Positions 8,922-16,719 of a stretch of 64,000 nucleotides of DNA are shown one piece after another (the stretch's first letter is position 1; each line of letters begins with the position of its first letter). The stretch lies in assembly GCA_900539455.1 (NCBI GenBank), contig UQCD01000001.1, forward strand, positions 323,908 through 387,907, read 5' to 3'. Both the position numbers and the translations under genes were made by a program. This DNA comes from an uncultured Eubacteriales bacterium (GTDB taxonomy: Bacteria; Bacillota; Clostridia; Lachnospirales; Lachnospiraceae). A model generated the notes under the pieces. That model was not told the DNA's origin. It searched no databases and saw only the letters and a program-made list of their open reading frames with translations.

Positions 8922-8954
8922 AAACTTTAGCAAATAAAGGAGGACTTACATATA

Positions 8955-10184
8955 ATGAAAGAAAAAGTTGTTTTAGCTTACTCAGGTGGTCTTGATACTA
9001 CTGCCATTATTCCATGGTTAAAGGAAAATTTTGATTACGAAGTTATTTGCTGCTGTATCGACTGTGGTCAGGGAAATGAGCTTGACGGTTTAGAGGAACG
9101 AGCTAAACTTTCAGGTGCAACAAAGTTATACATAGAAGATATCGTAGATGAGTTCTGCGATGATTATATTGTTCCATGTGTAAAGGCTGGTGCAGTATAC
9201 GAAAACAAATATTTACTTGGAACCTCTATGGCTCGTCCAGGTATTGCAAAGAAATTAGTAGAAATTGCCCGTAAAGAAAATGCTGTAGCTATTTGCCACG
9301 GTGCAACAGGTAAAGGAAACGACCAGATTAGATTTGAGCTTGGTATTAAAGCACTTGCTCCTGACATTAAGATTATTGCTCCTTGGAGAATGACAGATAT
9401 TTGGACAATGCAGTCAAGAGAAGACGAAATCGAATACTGTAAGAAACATGGTATTAACCTTCCTTTCTCATCAGATTCAAGCTATAGCCGTGACCGTAAC
9501 TTATGGCACATCAGCCACGAAGGTCTTGAGCTTGAAAATCCAGCAAATGAGCCAAATTATGACCATTTGCTTGTACTTAGCACAACACCTGAAAAGGCTC
9601 CAGATGAACCAGAATATGTTACAATGACCTTTGAAAAAGGTGTTCCTACTTCAGTAAACGGCAAGCAGATGAAGGTTTCTGATATTATTAAGGAGCTTAA
9701 TGTTCTTGGTGGAAAACATGGTATTGGCATTGTAGATATTGTTGAAAACCGTGTTGTTGGTATGAAATCTCGTGGTGTTTATGAAACTCCAGGTGGAACA
9801 ATTCTTATGGCTGCACACGAACAGCTTGAAGAGCTTGTTCTTGACAGAGCTACTTACGAAGTTAAGAAGGATATGGGCAACAAATTTGCTCAGATAGTTT
9901 ACGAAGGAAAGTGGTTTACTCCTCTTCGTGAAGCTATTCAGGCATTTGTTGATGTTACACAGGAATATGTAACTGGTGAAGTTAAATTCAAATTATACAA
10001 AGGCAATATTATTAGAGCTGGCGAAACATCTCCATACTCATTATACAGCGAATCTCTTGCAAGCTTTACAACTGGTGATTTATATGACCACCATGATGCA
10101 GATGGATTTATTACTTTATTTGGACTTCCACTTAAGGTAAGAGCTATGAAGATGCAGGAGCTTGAAAAGAATAAGAATAAATAA
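8955..10184 (+). CDS. argG: Argininosuccinate synthase
   Basis: 409 residues, normal length. PP-loop ATP-binding motif AYSGGLDTT at the N-terminus, ATGKGNDQIRFELG for citrulline/ATP contacts, and SSYSRDRNLWHISHEG for aspartate binding. It joins citrulline and aspartate with ATP cleavage to AMP and PPi. Codon use here is a little more GC-rich at third positions than in the flanking genes, as expected for a well-expressed gene. No argH follows: the next gene is convergent, so argininosuccinate lyase is encoded elsewhere. Confidence 0.97.
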   Translation: MKEKVVLAYSGGLDTTAIIPWLKENFDYEVICCCIDCGQGNELDGLEERAKLSGATKLYIEDIVDEFCDDYIVPCVKAGAVYENKYLLGTSMARPGIAKKLVEIARKENAVAICHGATGKGNDQIRFELGIKALAPDIKIIAPWRMTDIWTMQSREDEIEYCKKHGINLPFSSDSSYSRDRNLWHISHEGLELENPANEPNYDHLLVLSTTPEKAPDEPEYVTMTFEKGVPTSVNGKQMKVSDIIKELNVLGGKHGIGIVDIVENRVVGMKSRGVYETPGGTILMAAHEQLEELVLDRATYEVKKDMGNKFAQIVYEGKWFTPLREAIQAFVDVTQEYVTGEVKFKLYKGNIIRAGETSPYSLYSESLASFTTGDLYDHHDADGFITLFGLPLKVRAMKMQELEKNKNK

Positions 10185-10273
10185 AGTATAGTTAGCTATA
10201 ACTGTACTTATAAACACGTCCCACTTAGTAAAACATTAGTTCAAACTTTCTACTTTTTCTAATGGAGCATATA

Positions 10274-10322
10274 AAAGCTAAATATCTACTTTTTGTTCTA
10301 CAAAATATAGATATTTAGCTTT
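10274..10322. terminator. Bidirectional terminator between argG and a convergent gene
   Basis: Perfect 15-bp inverted repeat (AAAGCTAAATATCTA at 10274-10288 and its complement at 10308-10322) with a 19-base loop, between two convergent genes. Confidence 0.7.
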
Positions 10323-10347
10323 ACTAATTTTGGGGTTGAATGTTTTA

Positions 10348-10824
10348 TTAGATAGCCTCTACTAATTCTGCTATAAATCCAATTATGCCAACTACTAAGA
10401 GAACTGTAAACAAAACTGTCACTAAAACTCCCAATACAAGTATGAAGCTTTTTTCTTGTTCTATTTCTAGTATAGGTTGATTTTTATAGCATACGCTTCC
10501 GTCTGGAAGGTCTGATGTTCCCAAATCGTTAGGGACAATTATTTTTACCTGCTTACCTTCCTTGTAAAATCTTACTCTAAAGGAAAGGCTTTTAACATTA
10601 TATTTTTTCCCGTCATCAGTCATAATCTGAAGTTCATACACTCTTCCAGAAAATATTCCTGAGCGTGTTATACTAAAGCTTTTGCTTATGATTACACCAT
10701 TTTTTATTGTAGCCTCTTTTTCATAGTCCTTTTTACTTCTAAAGCCTGCTATAAGTGCAATCCAAAAAAATACTACAACTCCGGCGAAACCTATTACACC
10801 TACTAAATCTCTAGCAATTTCCAT
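10348..10824 (-). CDS. Small two-helix membrane protein, DUF3592-like
   Basis: 158 residues: a hydrophobic helix at about 8-27, a central soluble beta-rich part (about 40-122, with the turn DDGKKYNVKS and VKIIVPNDLG), and a C-terminal helix (about 126-152). The arrangement helix-soluble-helix resembles DUF3592 proteins, but the match is by topology. Function unknown. Monocistronic by position: convergent with argG and 80 bases downstream of folA. Confidence 0.6.
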   Translation of the reverse strand: MEIARDLVGVIGFAGVVVFFWIALIAGFRSKKDYEKEATIKNGVIISKSFSITRSGIFSGRVYELQIMTDDGKKYNVKSLSFRVRFYKEGKQVKIIVPNDLGTSDLPDGSVCYKNQPILEIEQEKSFILVLGVLVTVLFTVLLVVGIIGFIAELVEAI

Positions 10825-10904
10825 AAATCTTCTCCATTATATCTTATGTAACCTAAAGTACACCTGCCAAATCCAACCTAAAACAATTTACAAGGAGTAT
10901 TTTA

Positions 10905-11393
10905 CTAAACTCTTTCATATTTTCTAAAGTAATACTCTACATCAAAATATGTTTGTTCTTCGCTTTCCTCTGTCAATTTCCATTCCTTACTATTGTCTAA
11001 ATTAGGAAATTTTGTGTCTGCCTCATATTCAAAATCAATGTATGTAACATAGGCTGTATCTACATAAGGCAGCATTTGTTCATATATACTTCCACCACCA
11101 ATAACATAAACATTTTCTGTATTGTATTTCTTTACTTCCTCTAAGGCCTCCTCAATACTATTAACTACAACAGCCCCTTCTGCCTTAAAGGCTTTATCGT
11201 GGGTAATTACTATATTTTCCCTGTTTTTTAGAGGCTTACCATTTGGAAAGCTAAGCAGGGTATTTTTTCCCATTACCACTACATTTCCTGTAGTTGTTTC
11301 TCTAAAGAATTTCATATCATCAGGAATACTTATTAATAACTTGTTTTTATATCCTATGCTCCAATTTTTATCAACAGCAACTATTAAGTTCAT
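10905..11393 (-). CDS. folA: Dihydrofolate reductase
   Basis: 162 residues from the ATG at 11393 (GGAGAAGCAT upstream); the frame to 11423 includes residues not seen in the family. Motifs: NLIVAVDKNWSIGYKNKLL, the substrate-binding IPDDMKFFRETT, NADPH-binding VVMGKNTLLSFP and VYVIGGGSIYEQMLPY. It regenerates tetrahydrofolate from the dihydrofolate made by thymidylate synthase, whose gene is 57 bases upstream in the same operon. Confidence 0.95.
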   Translation of the reverse strand: MNLIVAVDKNWSIGYKNKLLISIPDDMKFFRETTTGNVVVMGKNTLLSFPNGKPLKNRENIVITHDKAFKAEGAVVVNSIEEALEEVKKYNTENVYVIGGGSIYEQMLPYVDTAYVTYIDFEYEADTKFPNLDNSKEWKLTEESEEQTYFDVEYYFRKYERV

Positions 11394-11450
11394 ATGCTTC
11401 TCCTTCATACATTTACTTATCATACATATTTTTATATTTACATATATCTT

Positions 11451-12281
11451 CTACACTGCTACAGGAATATTTTTAACCTGTGGTCCAGTAACATAATTAT
11501 CAAGTCTTACATCATCAACTGTAAAATCATAAAAATTCTTAATTTCTGGATTTAACCAGAAGGTTGGTGCGTCATAGGTAGGTCTTGTAATAAGCTCCTT
11601 TACAATAGGAATATGTCTGTCATATATATGTGCATCTGCAATTACATGCACTAACTCTCCCGGCTTAAAGCCACAAACCTGTGCTAACATATGCACAAGC
11701 ACTGCATACTGACATACATTCCAATTATTTGCTGTTAAAATATCCTGTGAACGCTGATTTAATATAGCATTAAGCCTATCACCCGTTACATTAAAGGTCA
11801 TACTGTAAGCACAAGGATACAGGTTCATTTCAGATAAATCCTGATGAACATATATATTAGTCATAATTCTTCGGCTGTATGGATTGTTTTTAAGGTCATA
11901 AATAACTCTGTCTACCTGATCCATCATACCCTCTTTATACTTGTGCTTTACGCCTAGCTGATAGCCATATGCCTTGCCAATAGAGCCATTTTCATCAGCC
12001 CAGCTATCCCATATATGAGAATGTAACTCGTTTACATTATTGGACTTTTTCTGCCATATCCATAGCAGCTCATCTACACATGATTTAATTGGTGTTTTTC
12101 TAAGTGTAATTGCCGGGAACTCCTTTGATAAGTCATATCTGTTTACTACACAAAACTTTTTGATAGTATAAGCATAGGAGCCGTCCTCCCACTTTGGTCT
12201 TACCTTTTCACCTTCTGTGCTGACACCATTTGCCAGAATATCCTCACACATTGATATAAATAATTTGTCTGCATTACTCAT
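11451..12281 (-). CDS. thyA: Thymidylate synthase (ThyA type) with variant active-site loop
   Basis: 276 residues, typical for ThyA. Catalytic Cys in NLYPCAYSMTF, phosphate-binding Arg in QRSQDIL, Asn of NNWNVCQYA and the His/Tyr of AHIYDRH are present, so the reductive methylation of dUMP with methylene-tetrahydrofolate is expected. The residue after Cys is Ala where the classical family has His (PCH), and GGDTH is replaced by IADAH; this marks a divergent clade, also known from some clostridia and phages. It lies 15 bases after hflX and before folA, so dTMP and THF recycling are coexpressed. Confidence 0.9.
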   Translation of the reverse strand: MSNADKLFISMCEDILANGVSTEGEKVRPKWEDGSYAYTIKKFCVVNRYDLSKEFPAITLRKTPIKSCVDELLWIWQKKSNNVNELHSHIWDSWADENGSIGKAYGYQLGVKHKYKEGMMDQVDRVIYDLKNNPYSRRIMTNIYVHQDLSEMNLYPCAYSMTFNVTGDRLNAILNQRSQDILTANNWNVCQYAVLVHMLAQVCGFKPGELVHVIADAHIYDRHIPIVKELITRPTYDAPTFWLNPEIKNFYDFTVDDVRLDNYVTGPQVKNIPVAV

Positions 12282-12296
12282 AATAAATCCTCACTG

Positions 12297-13544
12297 CTAT
12301 AATCTTCCGTATATTTCATTTGGAACATTAGCCTTTACAAGTATGCCTTCGGCTACATATTCCTCTGAAATAAGCTGACCATATTTTCTAATTAATTGTA
12401 TTTTTCCTGCTTCATTATATCCAAAAATTCTTTCAAGATAAATACTTCTCTCTCGTAGAATTTCTTCAATAGCTGTTACAAGCTCATCTAGTCCTTTGTT
12501 GAACTTTATACTGGCTTTTATAATATTTTTTGCTCTTTTATCCTTTAAAATAAGCTGGTTTTCCTCTAAAAGTTTATCCTGCTTGTTAAAGATAGTAATA
12601 ACTGGCTTTTCGCCAACTCCCAGCTTATCCAGAGTTTCATACACTACCTGCATATGAGTTTCTGCCTGTGGATTTGATGCGTCTACCACATGAACAATTA
12701 TATCTGCATATTTTGCTTCCTCCAGAGTAGACCTGAAAGCATCTATAAGGTGATGCGGCAGTTTTCTAATAAATCCTACAGTATCAGTAAATAAAACCTC
12801 CTGTCCCATAGGCAGCTTATAATTTCTGGTTGTAGGGTCAAGTGTTGCAAACAGCTTGTCCTCTTCTAATATTTTAGCATCTGTAAGTCTGTTTAAAAGT
12901 GTAGACTTACCAGCATTTGTATAACCTACAATAGAAATAACCGGAATGGAATTGTCACTTCTTCTGCTTCTTGACAAATCCCTGTGTCGTTCCATATCCT
13001 CAATATCTCTTCTAAGCTCTGCTATTCTATCAGATATTAATCGTCTGTCAATTTCAAGTTTTTTTTCACCAGGACCTCTTGTACCAATTCCTCCGCCTAG
13101 TCTTGACAGAGAGGTTCTAAGACCTACAAGTCTGGCTGAACGATACCTAAGCTGGGCAAGCTCTACCTGAATTTTACCCTCTTTAGTTAAAGCTCTCTTA
13201 GCAAAAATATCAAGAATAATAAGAGTTCTGTCCATTACCTTTGTATCAAGCTGTTCCTCAAGATTTTTAAGCTGGGCAGGTGACAGCTCATCATCACATA
13301 CAATACCTGTAGCCTCTAAGGCAGCTACATACTCTTTTAATTCCTCTATTTTCCCTTTTCCAATATATGTGCCACTATTTACACTTTCCCTGTTTTGTAT
13401 CATTCTTCCCACAGGAATCGCTCCTGCAGTTTCTATAAGCTCCTCTAACTCGTCTAAGGACGCATTAGTTTCCTTTTCATCCTCTGTATTGACCGCAACT
13501 AGAATTACCTTCTCTATCTGGTCTTTAATTTCGTATAGTTCCAT
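12297..13544 (-). CDS. hflX: Ribosome-splitting GTPase HflX
   Basis: 415 residues. N-terminal HflX domain (about 20-190) with TYIGKGKIEELKEYV and the conserved glycine-rich SRLGGGIGTRGPGEKKLEIDRR, then a G domain with G1 GYTNAGKSTLLN, G2 around DPTTRNY, G3 DTVGFIRKLPHHL and G4 NKQD. HflX binds 50S subunits and rescues stalled ribosomes. It is placed 13 bases after the sensorless kinase and just before thyA. Confidence 0.95.
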   Translation of the reverse strand: MELYEIKDQIEKVILVAVNTEDEKETNASLDELEELIETAGAIPVGRMIQNRESVNSGTYIGKGKIEELKEYVAALEATGIVCDDELSPAQLKNLEEQLDTKVMDRTLIILDIFAKRALTKEGKIQVELAQLRYRSARLVGLRTSLSRLGGGIGTRGPGEKKLEIDRRLISDRIAELRRDIEDMERHRDLSRSRRSDNSIPVISIVGYTNAGKSTLLNRLTDAKILEEDKLFATLDPTTRNYKLPMGQEVLFTDTVGFIRKLPHHLIDAFRSTLEEAKYADIIVHVVDASNPQAETHMQVVYETLDKLGVGEKPVITIFNKQDKLLEENQLILKDKRAKNIIKASIKFNKGLDELVTAIEEILRERSIYLERIFGYNEAGKIQLIRKYGQLISEEYVAEGILVKANVPNEIYGRL

Positions 13545-13557
13545 ATTTACCTCATAT

Positions 13558-14247
13558 TTAGATTGTAATAGTAACTGTTGTATATTCTCCTTCTACACTT
13601 TCGATATAACAATCTCCACCATGTACCGTAATAATTTTTCTTACAACAGCTAATCCCAAACCATTACAGCCCATATATCTAGACTTGGCTTTATCCTCTC
13701 TGTAAAAAATCTCAAATGCCTTATCTATTACCTGTTTGGACATACCCTTTCCAGAATCTGTTACCTGTATAATCACCCTTTCATTTTCCTTAATTATTTT
13801 GATGCTAATACTTACATATGGTAATGATGGGTTCATTTTAAACTCATTATTGCCATGAAGTACACAATTTTCAAGAAGCTTATACATCAACTCCTCAAAC
13901 ATTATTTCATCAACCATAATCTTGGCATTTCCTGTTAAAACTATGTCTAATACTCCTAAATGTCTATATTTTGCCTTTATCCTATCAATAGCGTTGATAA
14001 TTATTCTGTCAGCCACCTTGTCGTACAGCTCTGGTATCAATTCATCATTATAAGCCTTTTCCATATATACCATATCATCCACTAATTTTGACATTCGTGT
14101 TGACTCACGATAAATATTGTTGGCGTACCTCATAGTTGTTTCTTCGTTAGTAAGTCCACTTCTGATAATATCCGCATATCCACAGATTGATGCTATAGGT
14201 GTTTTTACTTCGTGGGACACCAATCCTATGTAATCCATTTTTTCCAT
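13558..14247 (-). CDS. Sensorless soluble histidine kinase
   Basis: 229 residues, far shorter than usual. The H-box LVSHEVKTPIAS begins about 9 residues from the start Met, followed by a HisKA helix pair, N-box LLENCVLHGN, G1 DSGKGMS and G2 NGLGLAVVRK. There is no membrane segment, no HAMP and no PAS or GAF domain. The response regulator gene ends 12 bases upstream with no room for a lost sensor, so this is a native short form rather than a truncation by frameshift. It probably acts through protein partners or as a phosphatase for the adjacent regulator (inference). Confidence 0.88.
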   Translation of the reverse strand: MEKMDYIGLVSHEVKTPIASICGYADIIRSGLTNEETTMRYANNIYRESTRMSKLVDDMVYMEKAYNDELIPELYDKVADRIIINAIDRIKAKYRHLGVLDIVLTGNAKIMVDEIMFEELMYKLLENCVLHGNNEFKMNPSLPYVSISIKIIKENERVIIQVTDSGKGMSKQVIDKAFEIFYREDKAKSRYMGCNGLGLAVVRKIITVHGGDCYIESVEGEYTTVTITI

Positions 14248-14259
14248 ATCTACCTCGAA

Positions 14260-14931
14260 TTATCCGATTTTGTAACCTACATTTCTTACTGTCTTTATTA
14301 ATTTCCCTTTTTCACCTAACTTTTGTCTTATAGTCTTTATGTGCATATCAACAGTTCTGGATTCACCCTGGTAGTCAAAGCCCCAGATATTCTCCATAAT
14401 CTGTTCTCTTGATAATACAATTCCTTTGTTCAGAATCAAATATTTGAGAAGTTCAAATTCCTTGTATGTAAATTCGCATATATTATTCTCTACCTTGACT
14501 TCTCTTTTACTTTCGTCGATTGTTATACAATCAAAAGACATAACCGCACTCTTAAAATGTTCAGAAACATTAAATCTACGAAGAACCGCATTTACTCGTG
14601 AAACAAATTCCATTATTCCAAAGGGCTTTGTAATATAATCATCTGCACCTGCATCTAATAGCTTAACCTTTTCGATTTCCATATTTTTTGCTGTTACCAT
14701 AATAATTGGGATATTCATATATGTATTATCCTTTTTAAGCTCCATTAGAATATCTCCTCCACTCTCTTCACCTAGCATAATATCAAGGATTATAAGTTCT
14801 GGAGCTTTTCTTCTTAACGCATTATATAAATCAACTTTTTTAGTAAATGTTGCTACATCGTAACCTGTGTTCTTTAAAGCATATGTTTCGATTTCACACA
14901 TATTTTCATCGTCTTCTACAATGTATATCAT
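14260..14931 (-). CDS. OmpR-family response regulator
   Basis: 223 residues: receiver with IVEDDENM, phospho-acceptor Asp in LIILDIMLG, MVTAKN and YITKPFG; winged helix with RTVDMHIKTIRQKLG and VRNVGYKIG. First gene of the operon RR - kinase - hflX - thyA - folA. A 13-bp palindrome (14993-15005, ATTAAG C CTTAAT) about 60 bases upstream could be an operator. Linking a two-component system to a ribosome rescue factor and dTMP synthesis is unusual, and a growth or stress signal is plausible but unproven. Confidence 0.93.
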   Translation of the reverse strand: MIYIVEDDENMCEIETYALKNTGYDVATFTKKVDLYNALRRKAPELIILDIMLGEESGGDILMELKKDNTYMNIPIIMVTAKNMEIEKVKLLDAGADDYITKPFGIMEFVSRVNAVLRRFNVSEHFKSAVMSFDCITIDESKREVKVENNICEFTYKEFELLKYLILNKGIVLSREQIMENIWGFDYQGESRTVDMHIKTIRQKLGEKGKLIKTVRNVGYKIG

Positions 14932-15088
14932 TACAAACCCTCCCTATTCTTCGGTTCATAGTTTAGTTTCTTTTTTATATCCTATATGTAATATTAAGCC
15001 TTAATGTAATACCTTGTAAATACTTTTAACTAACTTTACATATTTTTTACTTAATTGTGCCTATATTTCTATAATTTTCGACTATTTT

Positions 15089-16402
15089 TTATTTTTCACT
15101 ACAAAATTCAACCTTTTTGCCTTCCAAAATAAGGTTTGTAGTTCTAACAGCACACATCTTTCCACACATTGAACAGGTATGTCTTTCTGCTATTGGTGTA
15201 CTTTCATAATAAGCTCTGGCTTTTTCTGGGTCTATAGCATATTTGAACATTTCTTCCCAATCCAATTTGTGACGGGCCTTAGCCATTTTATTATCGATAG
15301 CTCTTGCATTTGGTATGCCCTTTGCAATATCAGCAGCATGGGCTGCTATTTTACTTGCAATAATTCCTTCCTTTACATCATTTAAATCCGGAAGTCTTAA
15401 ATGCTCTGCCGGTGTTACATAGCATAAGAAGTCAGCTCCGTTGGCTGCGGCTATAGCACCACCTATGGCTGATGTAATATGGTCATAGCCAGGTGCAATA
15501 TCTGTAACTAAAGGTCCTAAAACATAAAATGGTGCATTGTGACAAATCCTCTTTTCGATTGCCATATTTGCTGCTATTTCATTTAATGCCATATGTCCCG
15601 GTCCTTCAATCATTACCTGGACATCCTTCTCCCAGGCTCTCTTTGTAAGGTAGCCTAACTCAATAAGCTCTCCCACCTGTCCTGCATCTGTGCTGTCATC
15701 TATACAGCCCGGTCTTAAAGCATCACCAAGACTAACCGTTACATCATATTTTCTAAGAATTTCAAGGACCTCATCATAATATTCAAAGAACGGATTTTCA
15801 TTTCCTGTCATTTCCATCCAGGCAAAAAGTAATGAACCGCCTCTTGAAACAATGTTCATTGTTCTTCCATCTCTCTTAAAGCCCTCTACTGCTCTTTTGT
15901 TAATTCCTGCGTGAATAGTCATAAAATCAACGCCCTCTTTAGCGTGAGCCTCTATAACCTTTAGGAAATCCTTTGCTGTAATTTCAAGCAAATCCTTTTC
16001 TAAATATCCAATAGCATCATACATTGGCACTGTACCAATCATAGCCGGTGATTTTTCAATAAGCTGTTGTCTAAAGGTATTTGTCTTTCCATAATTGCTA
16101 AGGTCCATAATAGCTTCAGCACCAAACTTAATAGCCATATCTACCTTTTGCATTTCCACATCATAGTTTTTGCAATCACCGGATATACCTAAATTAACAT
16201 TTATCTTCGTTTTAAGTCCACTACCTATTCCCTCTGGCGAAAGCGACTTATGATTAATATTAGCCGGAATAACTACTGAACCTGCAGCTACAAGCTCTCT
16301 TAATTTTTCAGCCTCCATATTTTCCTTTGCTGCAACAATTTCCATTTCTGGTGTAATAATTCCCTTCTTTGCAGCTTCCATTTGTGTAAAATAATCTCTC
16401 AT
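15089..16402 (-). CDS. thiC: Phosphomethylpyrimidine synthase
   Basis: 437 residues from the ATG at 16402, which has AAGGAG 7 bases before; the frame also reads upstream from a TTG at 16420 that overlaps this site. Radical SAM enzyme making HMP-P from AIR. The C-terminal iron-sulfur motif CSMCGKMCAVR (CxxCxxxxC type) and the core HAGINKRAVEGF, RGGSLLFAW and IEGPGHM are intact. Bacterial ThiC of this short type lacks the N-terminal domain of the 600-residue proteobacterial/plant enzymes. It is monocistronic, with a structured leader, separate from the thiazole genes at 28.6-31.5 kb. Confidence 0.96.
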   Translation of the reverse strand: MRDYFTQMEAAKKGIITPEMEIVAAKENMEAEKLRELVAAGSVVIPANINHKSLSPEGIGSGLKTKINVNLGISGDCKNYDVEMQKVDMAIKFGAEAIMDLSNYGKTNTFRQQLIEKSPAMIGTVPMYDAIGYLEKDLLEITAKDFLKVIEAHAKEGVDFMTIHAGINKRAVEGFKRDGRTMNIVSRGGSLLFAWMEMTGNENPFFEYYDEVLEILRKYDVTVSLGDALRPGCIDDSTDAGQVGELIELGYLTKRAWEKDVQVMIEGPGHMALNEIAANMAIEKRICHNAPFYVLGPLVTDIAPGYDHITSAIGGAIAAANGADFLCYVTPAEHLRLPDLNDVKEGIIASKIAAHAADIAKGIPNARAIDNKMAKARHKLDWEEMFKYAIDPEKARAYYESTPIAERHTCSMCGKMCAVRTTNLILEGKKVEFCSEK

Positions 16403-16495
16403 AATATCTCCTTTTTTCAAAATTTGATGAGGGCATACCTCACCTTATAATATTACATAGCCGGATTAACCTCCAGCTAACCATTGTCATCATAT
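16403..16495 (-). ncRNA. Structured thiC leader, riboswitch candidate (not TPP class)
   Basis: Minus-strand leader of about 90 bases between an extended -10 promoter (TGTTATACT, 16502-16510) and thiC. Visible elements: stem P2 (16458-16464 with 16473-16479, 7 bp, 8-base loop); hairpin P3 (16426-16432 with 16438-16444, 7 bp, 5-base loop); and a possible closing stem UGAUGA/UCAUCA (16487-16492 with 16425-16430) that competes with P3. The CUGAGA core and the ACC..GGxUAAUxCC core of TPP riboswitches are absent. A different thiamine-precursor sensing class (such as the HMP-PP/thiS-motif class) is possible; I could not check its consensus. Confidence 0.45.
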
Positions 16496-16501
16496 CTTTA
16501 A

Positions 16502-16510
16502 AGTATAACA
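16502..16510 (-). promoter_or_regulatory. thiC extended -10 promoter
   Basis: Minus-strand TGTTATACT (extended -10). The -35 is poor, as often with extended -10 promoters. Transcription would start about 90 bases before thiC, at the foot of the structured leader. Confidence 0.5.
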
Positions 16511-16611
16511 TATTTTTTTAGCTTATGATATAAAAATCTAAATAATGTTTAAAAGTAGTGGTTAAACCAGCCTTCAAAGCTTATTTTTCTTAAAACAAAC
16601 CCATAATACTA

Positions 16612-16674
16612 AATAAAACCGCCTAGAATGTGCCTTATGTAATTTAAGGTCATATTCTTAACGGTTTTACTGTA
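16612..16674 (-). terminator. Terminator of the surface-protein operon
   Basis: Long imperfect minus-strand stem closed by AAAACCG/CGGTTTT with inner paired blocks AAGAAT/ATTCT and CCTT/AAGG, followed by ATTTAGT. It lies 50 bases after the SGNH hydrolase stop. Confidence 0.6.
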
Positions 16675-16719
16675 ATTATTGTTGCTGGAAATTAATTTAA
16701 AGCCTATTTTCTCTTACTT

